Origin: Larix sibirica
Lineage: Eukaryota; Streptophyta; Pinopsida; Pinales; Pinaceae
DNA: 10,568 nucleotides
Reading direction: 5' to 3'
Assembly: GCA_004151065.3 (NCBI GenBank)
Contig: NWUY0304551750.1
Coordinates: 1-10,568 of the forward strand
Both the position numbers and the translations under genes were made by a program. A model generated the notes under the pieces. The model was given only the letters and a program-made list of their open reading frames with translations, did not search any database and had not been told where the DNA came from. Shown here one piece after another: positions 7,463-10,568 of the stretch. Position 1 is the stretch's first letter. Every line of letters begins with the position of its first letter.

Positions 7463-8200
7463 TTCAGGAAGGCTAAACCTCCTGTGTTTCATGGAGAAAG
7501 TAAATAAGGGCATGAAGCCGAAGCTTGGCTTCTTGAAATGAAAAAAAAGTATTTCCGGCTTAATGATCATTCAGGAAATGAAAAAGCCCGAATAGCTACC
7601 TACAACTTCAACAGAAGAGCTTCAATTTGGTGGGAGCATTTCAGGCAGGTAAAGGGAATCAAGGAGAGGAAACTTTATTGGAAGCAGTTTAGAAAGTATT
7701 TAAAGGATAAATATCTTTACGAAAAATACTATGACAGCAAAAGCAAAGAATTAAATGAGCTAAATCTAGGGCAGCTATCCATGGATAAATATGTGAAGAA
7801 ATTCCTAGAGCTTTTAAGGTATGTGAATTACATCAGAGAGGAAAAGGTTAAGGTCCAGAGGTTCATAAGTGGATTGTCACAAACATACCAAGAGAAATTT
7901 TAGTTGGTGAATCCCAAGACCCTGGACGAGACCATCAGAATGGCTATATGTTGCTATGAGCAGAACAAGGGAAAGTCAGAGGTGCGGTGAGCATGGAAGG
8001 GCAAGGTGAGAGGGAAGATGGAGCAGAGGAAGAAGGTATTTCAACCCTCACCATTCAGGAATCAGCCCAGATCTGCCCAGCAGAACCAGCAAGCACCAAG
8101 AGAAAGCAAGCCAAATGTGCCGGTAGAAATAAAGCCAACAAGACCGATACAATGCTAGGGATGTGGAGACAATCACATGCTGAAGGATTGTCCACATAGG
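7463..8200 (+). pseudogene. gag: Ty3/gypsy gag remnant with zinc knuckle
   Basis: Gag is the structural protein that packages element RNA in virus-like particles. The frame opens with FRKAKPPVF (7463 onward), reaches EAEAWLLEM, then ASIWWEHFRQVKGI (WWEH at 7628-7639), and ends its core near SGLSQTYQEKF. This order matches the plant Ty3/gypsy retrotransposon gag domain. A basic linker with Gln- and Pro-rich residues leads to a CCHC zinc knuckle at 8153-8191, with Cys at 8153 and 8162, His at 8174 and Cys at 8189. In-frame stops lie at 7505 (TAA), 7901 (TAG), 7988 (TGA) and 8156 (TAG, inside the knuckle). No frameshift is needed. The ATG at 8177 that begins the next long open frame sits inside the zinc knuckle and is not a real start. 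No working protein can be made. Confidence 0.9.
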
Positions 8201-8689
8201 AGAGGCAATTTCAGAGGAAATCATAGCATAGAAGGAGCTACCACAGTAGAGGATGTAGCCAAAGCAACTCCCAGAATTTATGCGGCCTTGGAAGATCGGA
8301 AAGCAGATCACCAAGCAGCCGTGGTTAAAGTTGAAGGTAAGGTCACCAAGATATCCATTTCTATTCTTATTGATCCAAGATCTACCCATAGTTATGTAAC
8401 TCCAAAGGTTGTTTCAAGTTGTTTTCTAAAGAAAAAGAAGCATAGTAAACCTTGGTTAGTTCAATTGGCCACGGGAACAAAGAGGAGAGTAAGCGAAGTA
8501 GTGAAGGATTGCCCCATAGAGCTAAATGGGTTCCTAACTAAGGCATATTTTCATGTTATACCCTTGGGATCATATGATGCCCTCATCGGTATGGATTGGT
8601 TGGAAAGGCATAGAGCCAAGATGGACTTTTATAAAAAAATCCTTCCCCTCGTACCTCAGGAAAGCCGGGTCCTTGAATGCACTAATTAA
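8201..8689 (+). pseudogene. Ty3/gypsy aspartic protease remnant
   Basis: This continues the gag frame without a shift. The protease of these elements is a retropepsin-like aspartic enzyme that cuts the Gag-Pol polyprotein. After a linker, SISILIDPRSTHSYVTPKV carries the active-site loop, with the catalytic Asp at 8372-8374. The residue that should be Gly in the D-(S/T/P)-G loop is Arg (AGA, 8378-8380), which would be expected to abolish activity. The C-terminal part, SYDALIGMDWLERHRA (GMDWL at 8588-8602), is the typical end of this domain in plant Ty3/gypsy elements. The frame is open for 170 codons to a TAA at 8687-8689. This is the longest intact open piece of the element. Confidence 0.9.
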
Positions 8690-8920
8690 GAAGGAATTAT
8701 AAAAGAAGTGAGAGGAAATCTCCAGCCAGTTTCAGTCAGGCAAATATCAGCCCTGCAGTTGGTAAAATTATTCAATAAAGGTTGTAAGATATATGCAATC
8801 CATATCGCTGATCCAGCAGGGGACAAGGGTCCAAGGTTAAGGGTTTCTAAATTGTTGCAATAATATGTATATGTGTTTCCAGAAGAAGTTCCAGGGTTAC
8901 CTCCAAAGAGAGATCTATAG
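8690..8920 (+). pseudogene. Ty3/gypsy protease-RT linker remnant
   Basis: The same frame reads on past the protease stop as ISALQLVKLFNKGCKIYAIH, then VFPEEVPGLPPKRDL (about 8873-8917). In plant Ty3/gypsy polyproteins this sequence lies immediately before the reverse transcriptase domain. A TAA at 8861-8863 and a TAG at 8918-8920 interrupt it. Past 8920 a few residues in shifting frames could be the start of RT, but no catalytic RT motif, RNase H or integrase follows. The element is therefore truncated near 8920-9000. Confidence 0.82.
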
Positions 8921-9616
8921 GTGATCATTCTAGAGAAACGCTGCGTTGCCTTATATACCAGCATCATAAAATGAATAAGGTAGTAAAGGTCGTCGCGGAG
9001 AGCTGTAATCTCCACTGAAGTCTAACCTGTTGTTTTCCCATGAACTACCATAAAGTTCCCCTAAAAGAGCCTAGAGCCAATCAATTGGCTAATCAGCTAA
9101 TTGTTAGTCCATAAAAAAATCCACGGGTAGTAACTCTACCAAATAGTTCAATAAATAAGCTAGTAAAGTGAAAGTTTTGTTGCTATAATTCATCTATTCA
9201 CGAATATAGTTTAGTAAGTTGGAATAGCTCCGATGTGGTTAAAAGATATACCTAGTATATTCTGTGGTTGGTTAAGCAGATCTATTAAAAGAATCAACCC
9301 AGGCACACTTAGGACATAGAGCATTTATCAAGCAAACCTGATGCATCTTGGGAATTTGAGAACGGAAACCATTAGCGCTTTGATGATAAGGCATGGAGCA
9401 TTTAAGCGAAGGAACTAGACACACTTTGGTAATTGCTATTTGTCCATCCCCTACCGGGAATGCGGCTTTGCTCCATTTTTACTAGGAAAAATTATAGATT
9501 ACTGAAGCTTATTATTTAAGGAAGGCTAATACTATTTAATATTCTGACATTATTTGCTACTATGAATTTAGTTTCTTGGCGGATATCATTGATGGCAAGG
9601 TAGCTGTCATCATCTC
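8921..9616. other. Unassigned sequence after truncated element
   Basis: No reverse transcriptase, integrase or chromodomain sequence is visible, so the element seems to break off near the start of this stretch. A short hairpin, AGCCAAT-CA-ATTGGCT, lies at 9075-9090. The minus frame 8686-9015 overlaps the element and is a shadow. From about 9100 the sequence is AT-rich with frequent stops on both strands, and I recognise nothing in it. Confidence 0.55.
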
Positions 9617-9872
9617 TTGGCAGGCTTTGGATTTCATTTGATGTTTTATTTGTACGGGGTTGTGGGCTGCGGTTACTCCATGGATGTTAACTGCTTGCAC
9701 TTGCTAGGTCTTTCTTTCTATTGCTTTTATCTGCCTGGCGGCCACCTTTTAGATCTTTACTGCTGCTTTGGCTCTGTTGACTGTATTAACTGCTGCTATG
9801 GGGCTCATCATCCACTGGGTGCAAGCTATGGCTACGGACATGAAAAATAGAATATATATTATTAATGAGTAA
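9617..9872 (+). other. Low-stop region with two competing frames, unidentified
   Basis: One plus frame (9617-9850, 77 codons) is rich in Cys, Tyr and Gly and looks artificial. A second plus frame between stops at 9750-9752 and 9870-9872 reads a hydrophobic segment, FTAALALLTVLTAAMGLIIH, that could span a membrane. It has an interrupted upstream half. Neither has a family I recognise. Repeated CTGCTG words explain part of the bias. A real gene is possible but not supported. Confidence 0.2.
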
Positions 9873-10475
9873 GCAGTTGAACTTCTCACAAAAAAAGCAG
9901 CATATTCTATCTAACTGGGTGCATTGCCCTCGGCCGGACTCACCTTTTACATTAGTTCAACTTTATATGTGGCTGAACTATTTCTCCGGTTAGACTGATT
10001 GCTTTATCCAGAAAGCACTTTTTAACAAGCGATCAATGGATGTCATAGGACGTATTTTCAGACAACACGGAAGAGTGCTTCTGGAAACTTGCGTAGGAGA
10101 ACGAAATAAATCCTAATATATGATGACCTTGCTTCTTCTCCAGAGTGTTCTTGGTCATCAATACGACCTGTCTTTACTTTAATAGAACCAATTTTCTTAT
10201 TTGAACAATTTTTAAGTACTTCCCTGGTTGACTTATCCCACTCAACTCCGGCTTTCTGTTAGGTCAGATCAGTGGTCCCAGTGTTTCTAAGCCCTCAGGT
10301 TAAAAGAGTAAATATGGGACGCTTACCCATCGTGAATATATTTTCCATGCTTTTCGCCACACACGCTGCTATTTACATGTATTTGGAGATCTGCGTAGAG
10401 ATTACAGAAACCATTCTCCCTCGATATGAATTATGCACTCATATTGTAATATGGTCTATTTTTCCCAAGTTATAC
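9873..10475. other. Unassigned sequence, weak ORF
   Basis: No gene is recognised. The plus frame beginning at 10272 (85 codons) has a hydrophobic middle, but its last third is the translation of the 33-nt repeat and its flank, so it is probably not a natural gene. No RNA gene or promoter is visible. Confidence 0.45.
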
Positions 10476-10508
10476 CCTTGCCCTCCCTTTGGTCAAGCAA
10501 GCCTTTCC
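10476..10508. repeat. Distant third copy of the 33-nt repeat
   Basis: These 33 bases are identical to 6811-6843 and to 6842-6874, while both flanks differ. The second half of the copy (10492-10508) is also one arm of an inverted repeat with 10541-10557. Confidence 0.9.
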
Positions 10509-10557
10509 ATCGGCAAATTACTTTTTTAAGGATGTTTTAAGGAAAAGCTTGCTTGAC
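10492..10557. other. 17-bp inverted repeat around a 32-nt loop
   Basis: GTCAAGCAAGCCTTTCC (10492-10508) is matched by GGAAAAGCTTGCTTGAC (10541-10557) in inverted order with a single mismatch. A transcript could form a long stem with a 32-base loop. The partner arm runs to the window end with possible further pairing after a bulge, so the element may continue outside the window. The tandem copies at 6810-6876 have no such partner nearby. Confidence 0.75.
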
Positions 10558-10568
10558 ATTAGGAGAGC

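Noticed and set aside
8048-8389. 113-codon minus ORF opposite the gag-protease junction
   Set aside because: The plus strand carries clear gag and protease motifs here, so this is a shadow frame.
5070-9399. Shared 14-mer ATAAGGCATGGAGC near 5070 and 9386
   Set aside because: No similarity extends beyond the 14 bases, and one match of this length in 10 kb of biased sequence is weak evidence.
1-10568. CRISPR array or bacterial operon
   Set aside because: There are no regularly spaced repeats with unique spacers, no ribosome-binding sites before coding frames and no dense gene packing. The recognisable content is plant retroelements.

Overview
The window looks like flowering-plant DNA from a gene-poor, transposon-derived region. 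It contains no intact cellular gene, tRNA or rRNA that I can recognise. Two decayed retroelements are clear. One is the 3' part of a LINE reverse transcriptase reading frame on the minus strand (about 1774-2494). The other is the gag-protease part of a Ty3/gypsy LTR retrotransposon on the plus strand (about 7463-8920). Both families are typical of angiosperm nuclear genomes, and broken copies are also common in the large intergenic spaces of angiosperm mitochondrial genomes. The isolated, truncated, differently oriented fragments in otherwise unrecognisable sequence of mixed composition fit a plant mitochondrial intergenic region well. A nuclear heterochromatic location cannot be excluded from the sequence alone.

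Layout. 1-1432: unassigned sequence with short GTCGAAG/AGCCAGC-rich runs and a degenerate repeat at the very start. 1433-1474: a 17-bp tandem repeat. 1774-2494 (minus): LINE remnant ending in the zinc-binding domain that follows the reverse transcriptase, with stops and one frameshift. 2500-3520: AT-rich sequence without genes, then degenerate repeats. 3524-4835: overlapping open stretches on both strands, none of which I recognise. 5399-5725 (minus): a 108-codon unidentified ORF with a hairpin near its 3' end. 6056-7213: a probable retrotransposon LTR with internal tandem repeats, an ACGT/TATA promoter-like pair and, just after it, a possible damaged primer binding site. 7463-8920: gag, zinc knuckle, protease and the protease-RT linker in one continuous frame with seven stop codons. 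9000-10568: unassigned sequence, ending with a third copy of a 33-nt repeat that has an inverted partner at the window edge.

The genes do not form a pathway. The LTR, possible primer site, gag and protease belong to one element that lost its polymerase and 3' LTR. The LINE is an independent insertion in the opposite orientation. In both, several decayed positions read as G-to-T changes relative to the family pattern, which may say something about the compartment where they decayed. I found no convincing new biological system. The best leads are the open stretches near 3524-4835 and the repeat/inverted-repeat unit.
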